Below, piece after piece: positions 10,941 to 22,658 of a stretch of DNA of 64,000 nt. This stretch comes from Trissonchulus latispiculum (lineage: Eukaryota; Nematoda; Enoplea; Enoplida; Ironidae). Made by a program: the position numbers and the translations under genes. The stretch covers positions 80,663 to 144,662 of the forward strand of contig JASAND010018129.1 of assembly GCA_030248195.1 (NCBI GenBank). The letters are read 5' to 3'. Within the stretch, counting starts at the first letter, position 1, and every line of letters begins with the position of its first letter. A model generated the notes under the pieces. That model searched no databases, had not been told where the DNA came from, and worked only from the letters and a program-made list of their open reading frames with translations.

Positions 10941-11177
10941 GCATAGGTGTGTTACGGGGGGGGGGTGGGGGGGGGGGCCGGGGACCCCCACCAAAATGAC
11001 AAATTTTGGCGACCCCCCCCCCAAAATCTGGTCCCCAGATTTTCGGATTTTTGCTACCCCCCCCCCCCCGATTTTTGGCCAAAACGTGGCCAAAAATGCA
11101 TAAAATCGAAAATTTAGGGGGGTAACCCCACCCTCCGTCGGAACCCCCCCCAGATTTTTTGGCCAGCCACACCTATG
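10941..11177. mobile_element. G/C-run TIR module, 237 bp
   Basis: It begins GCATAGGTGTGTTACGG and ends GGCCAGCCACACCTATGC. It is nearly the same size as the 9704 module, with the cassette TTTTTGGCCAAAACGTGGCC inside. Confidence 0.6.
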
Positions 11178-11229
11178 CTCCCGAGACCCAAAGCCAAAGT
11201 TCCAGGGAAACTATATATATACGTATACA

Positions 11230-11976
11230 CATAGGTGTAATTGGGGGGGGGGGGTTGGGGGGGTTACCCCCCCCAGCCATTTTTTCAGCCCCCCCCCCAG
11301 AAATTTGTGGGGGCCCCCTTGGCAAAAGTTTTAGGACGGGCGGGAAGGAAACAGATAACTAATTTTATGGGGGGTTAACGAAGGGAACAAGGGTCACACA
11401 TTGACCCTCCAGAAACCAGTCCCCCCCCCCCCAACATTTTTTGGGAATTTTGTGTCAAAATAATCGCACTCAAATATCGAAATACGAATAACGATCCGCC
11501 ACGGATAACCCCCCCAGCCAGAATTGGGGGGGGGGGGGGGGGGGGGGGGTAGTCGCGCCGAAGGCGCGAAAATTGGGCACAAATTGGGCATTTTTAGGGC
11601 AAATTTTGTAAAATTTTTCAAAAAAGTCCAAATTTTTGGCTTCACTTGTTTATTATCGCGAGAAATACACGTTTATAACGGTTTTATGGTCTTCTAGACT
11701 CAATATAGACCTTATTCTGGACTCAGAAACATGTTGGCAATAAAGTTTTCGAGTTTAAAAACACTGTCTAATGTTAAAATTACTTAATGATTTCATGTTT
11801 TTCGGCATTAGCAATGGCTGAAAATGCGATTTTTGACATAAAAATAGAAAAAATTTTTTGGGGAAGGTTTGGGGGGGGGTCGTGGGGGGGGGTTTGGGGG
11901 GGGTCTAAAAAGGGCCCCCCCCCCCAAAATTCCGGGGGAGGGGGCCCCCCCAACCCAAATCCCCGTTACACCTATG
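11230..11976. mobile_element. G/C-run TIR module, 747 bp
   Basis: It begins CATAGGTGTAATTGGGGG and ends CCCCGTTACACCTATGC. It includes a 24-base G run (about 11,526-11,549) and a C run at 11,421-11,432. Short frames across it are G/C-run translations. Confidence 0.5.
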
Positions 11977-11984
11977 CGTATACA

Positions 11985-12103
11985 TGTCGTAGGTAAACGC
12001 CCTATACCGGAAAATTGCCAATTTCCCTAAGACTTGCTAGGGAAAATGCAAACGACCAGTTTCTCTGGAGAATGCGGTTATAGCCGGTTTCTCTGCAGGG
12101 AAA
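11985..12103 (+). repeat. Left TIR of the Ginger-like element
   Basis: It starts TGTCGTAGGTAAACGCCC. The subterminal words CCAGTTTCTCTGGAGAATGC and GGTTATAGCC recur in the right TIR. Confidence 0.85.
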
Positions 12104-12770
12104 AGTCTAACAGTGCAGACTATATATATTTATTTTACAGTACGTATTACAAGACGCATGTGTAATGAATTGAGTAATTACTTTGGCTCCTCAAAGTCGT
12201 GTTTCGAATTGACCTTACAACCTTTGACCTTTGAGTTAATTAACTATATATACCATTGCATGGTTACGTTTAAATTTTGTACAGTTGTCTTGAAATAACA
12301 CTATAATAATCCTCTATTTTTGGTACTTTCTGGTATTTTACGTGTATAATCTAATAGTATGTGATGTTGTTAGTGCATAGGTTTTGAATAGAATCTTTTA
12401 ATTTAAATTTTTAAAGCTAGTTATTTAATTTACTTCTTTTTTCAATTTTTCACTTGCAAACGAATAAATTTCGTTGCTTTATAATATCATAACAATGACA
12501 AACGACATTGTAGAATCCTTTAAAAATTATCAATTATGTAAACTGTGAATTATAAATCAGTTAAACACTTGCATCCGTAAATTATTATTAATTGTATAAA
12601 AAAATTATCCTACGTTATCATAATTTTGTTGGTGCACACAAGTAAATTTTGAATCCTTTAAATTTTAATAAACTTAAATCAAAATGAATCTAAATAAATT
12701 ATGTGAAAATTATACAGATTAATTACGTAAAATTTACTACTTTCAATTTGTTTGTTTTTGAAGTTTGCAG
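12104..12770. other. 5' untranslated part of the Ginger-like element
   Basis: AT-rich sequence lies between the left TIR and the first ATG of the integrase gene. Nothing else is recognisable. Confidence 0.5.
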
Positions 12771-12897
12771 AATGGATTTTTACGAAGATCTGAAGTTAAA
12801 TAAGAAATACGATTTCCCATCCGCATCCACATTTGAGCTAATGATTCACACTTTGAAGCTTAAACCTGGCGAAAAGAGCGACAAAGTCGCTGCTTAA

Positions 12898-13818
12898 GGG
12901 GGCGCTTGCATTATCGGGATTATAGATATAAACTTTAGACCGATAGCTCAATTTTAAAGAAATCCCAACAAAACTTGCTTTGGTTGGCGGGGCATCTTTT
13001 GACAAAATTTCGGCAACGGAGACCACGTGCTTGGATAGCTACCGGCATGGCTGAAAATTTCGAAATTTTATTCAAGCTACAAACGACAACGTCAAATGCA
13101 CTAGGTGAAAGAGCATAAAAATCCCGTTACAACGATGTGCATATCTCTCCTGTACATGGTTGCAATCAAAAGTTACAGGCGGTTGAATATATAACAAAGT
13201 TAGGTATACCATTCCCAACGCGAATGCCAATATAAAAACAAATCGTTCGGAAATGAATTCAACAGGGCTTTTCACGTTACTTTTGTGTTGGATTTGTTTA
13301 TTATTTTATAAAATACACAGTGCGACTAATATTAAAAGCATAATATTTGCGAAAAACTGAAGTGATTAGTGCGAAAACTTTCATTTTGATTTTCTCATAA
13401 ATGCTGCGACGAAACTCGCTTAGATTTTGCATGAACGTTTATTTGACGGGTACGCAGGGGCAATTATTTTAGGTTTTGTTTAAATCGTATATTCCGTGAG
13501 ATATTGACTTTCAAAGTTTTTGAATATTCATAAAATACTCAAAACTGCATAAATCGAAAAACTGAAAAAATTGCCCCTGCGTTATGTTCATTTACGCATT
13601 TGTGCCACATTTGAGCTAATTTCATTCAGCCGTTAATGAGTGACAGCGTTTTGAAAATTTCAGCTTATCCCTCTTGTGTAAGTCGCAAGCCAAGCACTGG
13701 ATTGTTCAAATTCTCCATATTGTTAGCATTTAGCACAAGCTACCTATGCTGAAAGTTTGAAATAGGTTCGTTGGAAAATAAACTCAGGAGAACCGTTCCC
13801 GGTAATGCAAGCGCCCCC
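12898..13818. mobile_element. TTAA-flanked non-autonomous element, 921 bp
   Basis: TTAA at 12894-12897 and at 13819-13822 flanks perfect inverted ends GGGGGCGCTTGCATTA and TAATGCAAGCGCCCCC. TTAA duplication is the established signature of piggyBac-type insertion. It interrupts the first integrase exon. Part of its inside (about 13,440-13,720) is related, inverted, to 25,150-25,410. No transposase frame is visible. Confidence 0.8.
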
Positions 13819-15192
13819 TTAAGAAAAAAAGCGGATCAAGGATTCCTTTGTTATTCCACTTTCCGATGGCACCGAGATTATCCAGTCCCAGCTTACGAAG
13901 AAACCGCTGCTGTGCAGGGAAAGTGCGATGCTGGTAAGTCTAAGTAATTATTATCATCTTCGATGTAGCTCATTTTCGAATACATGATTCAGTGTAATTA
14001 GGAATTCACCGGGGTCTAAGCTTGGGACTAATTTTATTTACCGAAATTTTGCAATTTGAACGAGCAAAGGTAATGTAAACAACAAATTTCTCACAAGTTT
14101 GAATTAAGTTGAAATTTTTCGAAAATTCGGGGTTTCGAATGCCCAAAAGTGCAGTGGGAACCGAAAATAAATATGCTATTAAATATACGTATTATTGCTG
14201 ATTAGTAATGTTCACTGAGCAAAATTTCAGCTCCGGTTGAGCAAACCCACGTAAACAACATTCTCCCCTTCCAAACATCGCCCCTCCCCCAAAAATGGCC
14301 CCGCCCAAAACAGTGGGTGCCCATCTTGGTCCCAAAACCAAATTTTGCGCTAAAAAATCACCAGAAGACCATAGTTACAACTGTTTATTTTTGCACTAAA
14401 AATTTTTCAGTGAATATTTTCGGACTTTTAGTGGTGCACGGCTTCCTTAATTTCTTTCTTTCTTATGTAATTTTGTTTTTAGATCCTCCAACAGCACCAC
14501 GACAATTCTGGACATCCTGGACGGGATACTGTGATCAGAACTATTCATGACACCTACCACAACATCCCCCACGTCGTTGTATCCAAATATCTCAAACTCT
14601 GCAGCATCTGTAACTCACGTGCGGCTATCCCAAAGCCAGTTGCAGGAAAGACCATTCTCTCGAAAGGAGTCAGGCCGACTTAATCGATCTGAAGAATACT
14701 CCAGACGGGCGTCAAAAATGGATTCTTCAGGTGAAAGATCATTTCTCCAAGTTTATTTGGACTTTCCCTTTGGAGACCAAAGAATGTAAACCCGTATCAG
14801 ATCACATTCGCGCCATCTTTCTTTCATTTGGCCCTTGTCGGATCTTGCAGACGGATAATGGTGCTGAGTTTCGAGGGCACCATTTGACCGACATGCTTAA
14901 AGAATTTCCTACTGTTCGCTTATGCCATTCCAGACCCCTCCATCCTCAGTCTCAGGGTTTGATTGAAAGAGCAAACCACACTTTGGAAGACCGCATTGGT
15001 GCATGGATTCAACAAAACGGAAGTACCGACGGTTGGTCACGCGCCCTAGCCAAGCTAACCTTTGACATCAACCGTTCCTACTGTCGTGTCACTGGCACCA
15101 CGCCTTTTGAGATTATGTTCGGCAGAAAAGCGAGAGATCCTGCAGCTCCTGTCATTGATGACCAACTGGCCAACGAAGACAATACTGAGGCA

Positions 15193-15300
15193 TCATTTAA
15201 AGAGGCAGAAGAGGAAGAAGAAAAGGAAAAAGAAGAAGACGAAGAAGAAAAGGAAGAAGAAGAAGAAAAGGAAGAAGAAGAAGAAAATGAAGAGTAAAAA
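15193..15300 (+). repeat. GAA/GAAGAA low-complexity tract in the integrase gene
   Basis: A purine-only run encodes Glu/Lys-rich protein. It continues, after the frame change, to about 15,370. Slippage here is the likely cause of the frame change. Antisense Phe-rich frames over it are artefacts. Confidence 0.8.
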
Positions 15301-16377
15301 GAAAAAGAAGAAGAAGACGAAAAAGAAAAAGAAGGAATGGAAAAAGAACAAGAAGAGAAGGAAAATGAAGATCAGCATCCCAGTGGGCAGCCTTGGTTGC
15401 TATACATGCGAAATCCTCCAGCTGTCATCGCCCTAGGAATAAGGTGCCAGCAACTTTCTGTCCATGGTTCTCCTGTGAAGCAGGATGAAATTCCTTTCCA
15501 GGTGCTTCATGTCCTCACTGACCATCCGCCGTCCTGTGGGCCGTTCGATGAGCCGATCACCAGTGGTTCCTTTGTCAAATGTAAACAGCAAGAAGCCACT
15601 AGTAAGCTTGGCAACACCATTGAATCGGTAAAGAATAGAATCCCTGCCTTCCTACGGTACCTTCACGATCGAGACAGTCAAGGAAGACAATATCTTGCAA
15701 AGAGAAAATCGACACCTCATTCCAATATTACTGTGGGTAGCAGTGTTGCCGTGAAGATTCCTCGTGTTGACAGGTCCAATGTGGATCAGAAAAATTTGGT
15801 CGCTAAGGTTGTCGAAAGAAAATGTGATATCGTGAGACTTCAGACTGGAGCAGGTGTAATTGAAAGTGGTTTTCATGTTGATAATTGTTATCCTTGTAGC
15901 AGCGTTCAGGTTTATCCTAATGCTGCCGAAGCGTCCACTGTATCAGTTGTAACTGCGTTTCGCAGCGTAACCAGTTATAGCAAAGCAGGTTGTGTGTGTA
16001 ATTGCAAGGGCGGGTGTTCTACCAAATTGTGTAAATGTATGAAGAATGGTGCAAGTTGCAATAGCAAATGTCATAAGGGTATTACTTGTAAAAATAAGTG
16101 TTGATTAGATTTATAACAGTATAATGTTCGTTGTATTTATGTAGTGAATCGGTTGCAGACGTAACATTACAATGATTGATTAAACGTTGAAATTTTCAAT
16201 AAACCATTTGAATTTGAACGATTAGAATTTGTCAGTAGGTAAGCTTTGATTTGGGTAATAACAAGAGTTATTTAAACAAACATTAATGCGCAGATGTAAA
16301 CATTGTTCACAGCTTTTCAAAATATTTACAGAAACCACCGTTTGAGTTTTTCCTGCAGTGAAACTGGCTATAACTGC

Positions 16378-16496
16378 TTTCCCTGCAGAGAAACTGGCTA
16401 TAACCGCATTCTCCAGAGAAACTGGTCGTTTGCATTTTCCCTAGCAAGTCTTAAGGAAATTGGCAATTTTCCGGTATAGGGCGTTTACCTACGACA
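16378..16496 (-). repeat. Right TIR of the Ginger-like element
   Basis: Reverse complement of the left TIR. Just inside lie two more copies of the GAAACTGGCTATAAC word (from about 16,361), so the end has three subterminal repeats, a possible transposase-binding array. Confidence 0.85.
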
Positions 16497-16530
16497 TATA
16501 TATGTTGGGGGAGGCTCCAGTTTTGTTTGG

Positions 16531-16987
16531 GGCATAGGTCTAGGTGTAACGGGGATTTGGGCTGGGAGGCATAGATGTGTTTGGGGGGGGGGTGGGAGGA
16601 CCCCTCCCCCCAAATGGAGGGGTCGCCAACCCCCACCCTAAAAATTTTTTCCTACCCCTCCCCCCAAATCGATTGTTTCAGACCCCTCCGGCCCTCCCCC
16701 CTAAAAATTTTCAAACCCCCACCTAAATTTTTGAAAATTTTTAGCTAAAAATTCGAAATTTTTCCAAAGAATTCCAAAAATTAGCGAAAAATTGCTAGAA
16801 TTCGCTTATTTAAGCTAAAAATCGTCAAAGTTTTTCAATTTTTTAACGAAGATTATTTTCGAAATTTTTCTTACCCCTCCCCCCAAATCGACTTTTTGCA
16901 ACCCCCCCTCCCCCTTTTTTTGCCAAACCCCCCTCCCTACTTTTTTTTGAACCCCCACCCCCACTTTTTTCGCCAGCCACACCTATG
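16531..16987. mobile_element. G/C-run TIR module, about 457 bp
   Basis: It begins GGCATAGGTCTAGGTGTAAC and ends CGCCAGCCACACCTATG. The middle carries the AT cassette (AAAATTAGCGAAAAATTGC) shared with 7,860-7,990 and 8,850-8,930. Confidence 0.6.
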
Positions 16988-17428
16988 TTGGGGGGACCCC
17001 CCTTCCCCGGAATTTTGGGGGGAGGGCGGGGCCCTTTTTAGCCCCCCCCCATGGCAAATTTTCAAGTTTTCAAAATATAGCCAAATTTTAGATCAAATTG
17101 AAACTCTCGATGCCCTGAACATTTTAGCTTCTTGCACCAAGTCTCTACAATGCAGTATGAGAAAGCTAGAGCGTGTTAAAGTTTTAGTAAATAGCAGTCG
17201 GAATGAGCTTGATCATATCGTTCAGGCAGCCTTGTACTTGCTAGCTACTTCGCGTATCATTGTCGCTGGCTACTTGTTATACAGCAATAACTATCCCCAA
17301 ATAGATGCTTTAATTTGATGTATTGGTTGGGCCGTAGTCCTTTGTCATCCTATGCGTACACGGTTTTGAACCCTCAGAGAGGTATACTGGTGCAAATACT
17401 GAATTGTACAAATTCAAATTCTGCACTT
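16988..17428. other. Unique sequence with a weak open frame
   Basis: A plus-strand frame from about 17,060 to 17,318 reads as an ordinary soluble-then-hydrophobic peptide (LDQIETLDALNILASC ... LLATSRIIVAGYLLY). It could be a host exon remnant, but I recognise no family and no splice sites stand out. The solo LTR begins at 17,429. Confidence 0.3.
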
Positions 17429-20141
17429 TGTAATCAAGTGGCTAAGATTAGGCTCCAATTTCTTTCCAATAGAATTCCGTTCCGTTTCGGTCTAACAAGA
17501 CACTAGCTCTGGGTGACAACCACTTCAAAGCACGGAAGATCGGCACGTTTATCTGGAAGATAAACTTAGGCACTGGACTCTCAGAAGGTGATGTGACCAA
17601 AACTGAGAATTCCTTGCGTCTTGATTGGTGTCTTGATCGTGAGTCCGTTTGATAGGGGTAGGGCTTCTGTGATATCCTTAGCAAGCAGGGTCGACACTTG
17701 CTTTCCAGAGGGTACGTCGGTTCAGTAGCAATGAACTCTGCTGAATAGATCTTGATTGACAAATCAAGATCCCGAATCTGGGGTGAAGTCTTTGTAGGGT
17801 CCAAGGGGACAGATTAAGTCACTTACTTGTTCAGGGGTCGTATCCGGCTCTAATCTCTTGATCAGGATTAAGTGCCTTAGTTCAAGGGTCTGACTACAAG
17901 GCACTGCAGTTTATTAATTATAGCAATAATGATAATAACAGAGTAATAATGATAATGCGTACAGGGGTCAAACAAGCTGTGAACAGGGCGACGTGAGGTA
18001 TAAACAATAAATAAGATTACAATTCAAATAGTGCAGGCAAACAGGTTACAGTTTGCCAGAGTTGCCAGTCTCACTTTTACCCAAACTAATTGTTATTGAT
18101 AGGGACAAGGTTTTGACTCTTTAACTCAGATCAGCTACTTCTTTCTTTCTTCCTTTTGTCGTCAACTAACTAATTGCTTAATCCTATCACTAAACTCTAC
18201 TGTGCGATCCCTATATGCTTGTGCTCGTGCTTTAGATTAAAACTCTTTGTCCATCCTCCTTACCAAGGACAATATAAACTAATAACAAGATCATAAAAAA
18301 AATTAAATTAACTAGTTAAAAGGGTTAGTAGTACAAGATTCCGGTCTATGGGTGAGCTCGAAATGCCAGTAACAATAACACTTTCGGATGCTGTTCGATC
18401 ACCTCGGGGGACAATACAAGGGTCGGTCCGGTTGGAGGTTTCCTGGAATACTGTTATGGGTGTTAGTACAGGTTTCTAATTTAATCTCTTCTTTAAATCT
18501 TCTACTTCCGACGACTGCTAACAAATTGGGTGACCTAAGCCAGAGACAGGGGGATAACAACCCCCAATTTGGTAAGAAAAGACGAAGTGATAAAACTCAT
18601 TTTTGAACAGAATTGATAAGAGTTAATTTAGTACGATTAAAGATTCAGATTTCCAATAACAAGCATATCACAGGTTCTAGGTCCCACAATTGATCCGGTG
18701 CAATGTTCCAGACTGTCTCTGCCTTATCTATCTATCCAGAATACTCAGCTGACAATGTACCTTCCAGAATCTGATTCCAAACGAGCAAAGTTCAATACAA
18801 ATTCCCAAATCACTGTGTCCTACTTCCGGACGAATAATCTCACTAAGTACAGATCGTTACTAAATCGATACTTCGGTCCAATTTGACTGAGATTCAGGCA
18901 ACAGGTTGAGCAGGACAGTACTTCTCCGCACCTCAATCAAATGGGTTAAAACCCATTAGTACAAATTATAGGTGCGGGATTCAAACCCAGCAACCATTAC
19001 TCACATTTTTGTCTTTCTGAACATGTATTAGACTTTAACCTTGAGTTTACTGCGAAAAACTTGATATTTTGGTGAAAATACCACAGTTTTAACTATTTCA
19101 GTAATATCACAGCCTTAGAGGTTAATTTTGGGGTAAAAAACCATTTTTCGGACAATTTCTTGCACTATTGGGCAAGAAACTGTAGTTTTCACCTCGATTT
19201 CATCTTGCATAACTTGCTTCTGCACAGTTCAACTCAGAAACGTTGAATTGGGACTTTCATAAACCTTTTTGAACCAGACAGATATTTATTTGTCTTAAAA
19301 CGCGTAATGTTAATTTGTTTAGGCGTAATCGAATCTAGGACCTTTCGTTTTCCAGGTCCGAACGAGGAAGGTGACAACTTCCTGCTTGTAACAGACATTA
19401 ATTAATTAGAAAAGAGTTATCACGCCGATTTGATAAAAATACGGTAGTCAGGTTTAGAACCTCCAATTTCCTGAGTCCTAAATGGGGAATGTAACAACTT
19501 CCCGCTTCAAGGAGTATCGGCCTTTGGAAACTGATTAAATTAAAGAACTTTGTTAATTTCGCATTCATTGGAAGATGGTTCCAGTAACTATTCATAATAC
19601 CTGCGCAACTGATTGCTATCTTATTTATTTCAGGTACATTGTTGATTACTATTTAATGTCAGTTAAAACTACTGTTTTGCTGTTATTCATTATTGCCATT
19701 TGTGAACAGTCATTGTAAACCAAGTTTGTAAGTTATCAGCTGAGCAAGGTTGATCTTTTACTCTTGCCAAACATTGTATAACAGAATTTCGCTAGGTTTG
19801 CTTTTAAACACAGGTACTGACATGAGATGGTGTCAGACCGTCCTTGCGGTCATTATTACTAACGAAACTTGACACCAATTTCGAACTAAAAGAGACGACA
19901 TCGGTCATTATTATGAACGAAATATATGTTGAATATGGTTAATTTGACCAAAAATAGCAATAACAGTGTGTATTGATCTCAAACTAAAAGAAACGATACT
20001 AACAACTAAGGACTACCTCCATTATTGATCTTACGTACTATTCTTACAAATTTTGTGCGAAATTGTGAAACTAATAGTTTTTGAGCAGACAATGTATTAA
20101 TTTTGCACAAAAATTCAATTGCTGAAGAGATTTCCTTCATG

Positions 20142-20188
20142 CGATTAGTCCGCACTCTTAACAAAGAGTGGCCTACGCGGACGAATCG
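20142..20188 (-). other. Conserved hairpin in the solo LTR
   Basis: CGATTAGTCCGC pairs with GCGGACGAATCG (one mismatch), with an inner CACTCTT/AAGAGTG stem. It corresponds to 28,590-28,639 and 47,697-47,743, where the outer stem has an A-T pair in place of G-C. Confidence 0.7.
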
Positions 20189-21159
20189 AGGGCATCTCTT
20201 TTCAGACCGATAAAAACCTAATATTGGATCCCCGTGACCCTAGATCCACAGTCTAAACCTCATTTGCATATTTGCCATTCAGGACCTAAACCTAGATTAC
20301 CCACCTAGTCATGCACTCGCAGGCTTCCAGATGTGCTTACAAGGTTTATCCGCTAAAACTACGTTATCTGGCATTATTTTCCTGCGTACTACGTGAATCT
20401 TGGTGTAATTTCGGTGTTTCACATATGCCATAAGTACAGTCAGTTATCCCACGTTTACACTGTCACCTTCCTAATTATTATTATCAGTTGTACCTCAGAA
20501 ACTTGCAACAATCACATATACACTACCACATCACAGATAACCTATGTAATACTTAATTACATAATCCTATTTCTTAGCTAAACAAAGTTCATACAGCACA
20601 TTAACACATATTGATATTGCCAATTAAGGACTATTTATACCAAACTTACACAACACTTATGCGGACACTTAAACCGTCAACTAAAAACAGTTATGCTACA
20701 TTCATACCACATTTGTGCTTCATTCAGACTAGAATACACCCATACTAACCTCGAATATATTTACTTACATGAACCACAAATATACTTTTTTTCCTGCTTG
20801 CTACCTGAGCATTACTCATTCCTGGCAGAGCTCACAACCCTCGTCAGACAGAAGGAGTCTACGTGAGTTACCCCCATACAAACGAAGTTGCAGGAACTAT
20901 CATACACACAGTTATTCGTACAAACACACACTCAAATATACGATTTCTTAACTAACTACTGCCTAACTTTCCTAACTACAAACGTAATTATAAGAATAAT
21001 TCTAACAAAACCTAATTCTAAATATACTAACTATTCTGACGTCCTAGCTATTGTTTCAACCAAATCTAAATAATATTAACTGCTACTTTACAAAAATTTA
21101 GGTTGCGATTATGGTGCGAGTTTTAGGGTTTTACATCTCGGCTTATAGCGCAGAACTTT

Positions 21160-21501
21160 GAGAAATTTGTAATATTTTGGAGTAAAAGTTTGAAGTTTCA
21201 GAAAGCCACGTGAGTAATGATTGCTAAGCAATCATTACAAAACCAAAACTACTAACAATAATTAAACCAACTACTGGGGAGGCCGGTCATTCCCCCTGGA
21301 AACGCTTGATAATTAATAATTAAAAGGTTTGAGAAATTTGTAATATTTTGGAGTAAAAGTTTGAAGTTTCAGAAAGCCACGTGAGTAATGATTGCTAAGC
21401 AATCATTACAAAACCAAAACTACTAACAATAATTAAACCAACTACTGGGGAGGCCGGTCATTCCCCCTGGAAACGCTTGACAATTAATAATTAAAAGGTT
21501 G
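21160..21501. repeat. 171-bp tandem duplication inside the solo LTR
   Basis: GAGAAATTTGTAATATTTTG begins at 21,160 and again at 21,331, and the two copies are practically identical up to TAATTAATAATTAAAAGGTT. The unit contains the GTAATGATTGC palindrome. The single version in the other LTRs shows that this is a local, recent duplication. Confidence 0.9.
21214..21238. other. Conserved palindrome (GTAATGATTGC, TAA, GCAATCATTAC)
   Basis: An 11-bp perfect stem with a 3-base loop, duplicated at 21,385-21,409. The counterparts at 30,756 and 48,683 read GTAATAATTGC/GCAATTATTAC, a compensated pair change. Confidence 0.75.
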
Positions 21502-21642
21502 ACTAGTTGTTTTTAAAAGCTGATTTAAAGTTAGTTTCACTTTTAGAACGCCTATTAATTTAGACACCGACCTGACGCTGAAATAAAACAAAATACAGAC
21601 AATGATTTTTGAGGCTTGACAAAGCCGTGGCGCAACAATATG

Positions 21643-21665
21643 GCCGGCAACTCCTAGTTGCCGGC
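21643..21665. other. Invariant palindrome in the solo LTR
   Basis: GCCGGCAACT, CCT, AGTTGCCGGC: a 10-bp perfect stem identical to 31,041-31,063 and 48,967-48,989. Confidence 0.8.
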
Positions 21666-22595
21666 TGTGGGGCATACATTCCTATTACTAACTTAATATT
21701 CTAGGGTCGTAGCAAAGGGACCCTCTAACTCAAACTTAGGGAGTGGGTCCCCACTTATTAATTCCGAAATCTACTTTGAAACCCCAAATTACTGGCCAAA
21801 CGGGCCTTACAAAAAGAGTAAAAATTGCTGGTCATTGCTTGATCGAAAAGAACGAATGAAAATAGTAAGAATAAATGAAATAAAGAAGGGGGAGGTCAAC
21901 AAACCTCGATAGTAAGAGGGTGTCGGGTATAAAAACAGAAAAACAAAAGTAGGGACAATTCTCAAGACCTCCATCGAACAGGAGGGGTTTACATGAGCTG
22001 CCCCATTATTAAAATAATAAAATAATAAGTATAAGGATTTTAAATTAAAAGAACTGAAAAATGGCTCAAAGGCCCACGCATGCTAGAGAAATAATTACTG
22101 GACTTGGGCCCAAAATACTGATAAAAACGGGGCTCGGCGGCCCAAAAAGATGCTTGAAAAAATGGCCCATTGGCCTCGTAAAAACATAGAAATTGGCCCA
22201 AAGGCCTCAAAAATCACACTATAAAAATGGCCAAAAAGGCCTCAATATGTATAGAACATGGCCAAAATGGCCGGTAAATCCTAGGCTTCTTTTCTTCCTG
22301 GTTGTGATTTCTGGCCGAGTATAACAAACCCATATGGCCCTAAATGGTGAGTGTTCGTTGTTGTTTTCTCAATTTCTTTTCTGGCCCGAAGGCCAGAAAA
22401 GTCCTAATTTTGGCCTAACCAGGGAGAGTGCGCTTGATTCCCCATGCAATGACAATTGCACTGGAGAACGCACTATAAGGGAGGGGTGAAGCAACCGCTC
22501 TCGGTTGCACTCAAACGAACACTGATTAGAATAAAAATTTTGGGACCGAGCTGACAGTTTTGCTGACAGCTCGGTGACAGGTCATTAGTGAGTTC

Positions 22596-22658
22596 GGGGG
22601 CGGACTTTTGCTTTGACTTTAAGGCAAAGCTTCTAGAAGGTTCTAGAACTTTCTAGAA
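22596..22658. promoter_or_regulatory. GC box and six-unit heat shock element, solo LTR
   Basis: GGGGGCGG at about 22,596 is followed at 22,631-22,658 by TTCTAGAA, GG, TTCTAGAA, CT, TTCTAGAA. That is six alternating nGAAn/nTTCn units with exact 5-bp spacing, the established heat-shock-factor binding array. It is conserved with the two LTRs of the full element despite general divergence. Confidence 0.75.

Larger units (their letters stand above)
12771..16104 (+). pseudogene. Gypsy-type integrase gene of the Ginger-like element, broken
   Basis: The first exon starts at ATG 12771 (MDFYEDLKLN) and its frame resumes after the nested element at 13,823-13,933. GTAAGT at 13,934 and TTTTTAG ending at 14,482 bound a probable intron. 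The second exon opens with an HHCC zinc-binding domain (HHDNSGH, then CSICNSR). The DDE core follows: an Asp in DLIDLK, TDNGAEF, and the Glu of GLIERANHTLE. A Glu/Lys-rich low-complexity stretch and a C-terminal cysteine-rich CXC-like tail complete it (CNCKGGCSTKLCKC, then NSKCHKG). Integrase plus this Cys tail resembles KRBA2-like integrases. It is broken by the nested element with an in-frame TAA, a frame change near 14,670 and another at 15,295-15,340. It is probably inactive. Confidence 0.75.
11985..16496 (+). mobile_element. Ginger-like DNA transposon, 4.5 kb
   Basis: Inverted termini of 119 bp begin TGTCGTAGGTAAACGCCC and match with only two or three differences. The flanking tetranucleotides are TACA and TATA, which could be a 4-bp duplication with one change. 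Ends starting TGT and a gypsy-type integrase are known traits of Ginger elements (gypsy-integrase-related DNA transposons). The element carries one broken plus-strand gene and a nested TTAA element. It sits between G/C-run modules, so it may have inserted into one. Confidence 0.75.

Noticed and set aside
7535..11645. Many Pro/Gly-rich frames of 60-128 codons on both strands
   Set aside because: They are translations of G and C homopolymer runs in repeat modules, overlapping on both strands and often lacking ATG starts.
15193..15378. Phe-rich frame on the minus strand
   Set aside because: Antisense of the Glu/Lys-rich GAA tract of the integrase gene.
18955..19005. Pol III B-box-like GGGTTTGAATCCC on the minus strand of the LTRs
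   Set aside because: It is conserved with 27,600-27,650, but no A box or tRNA fold accompanies it, so a tRNA or SINE call is not justified.
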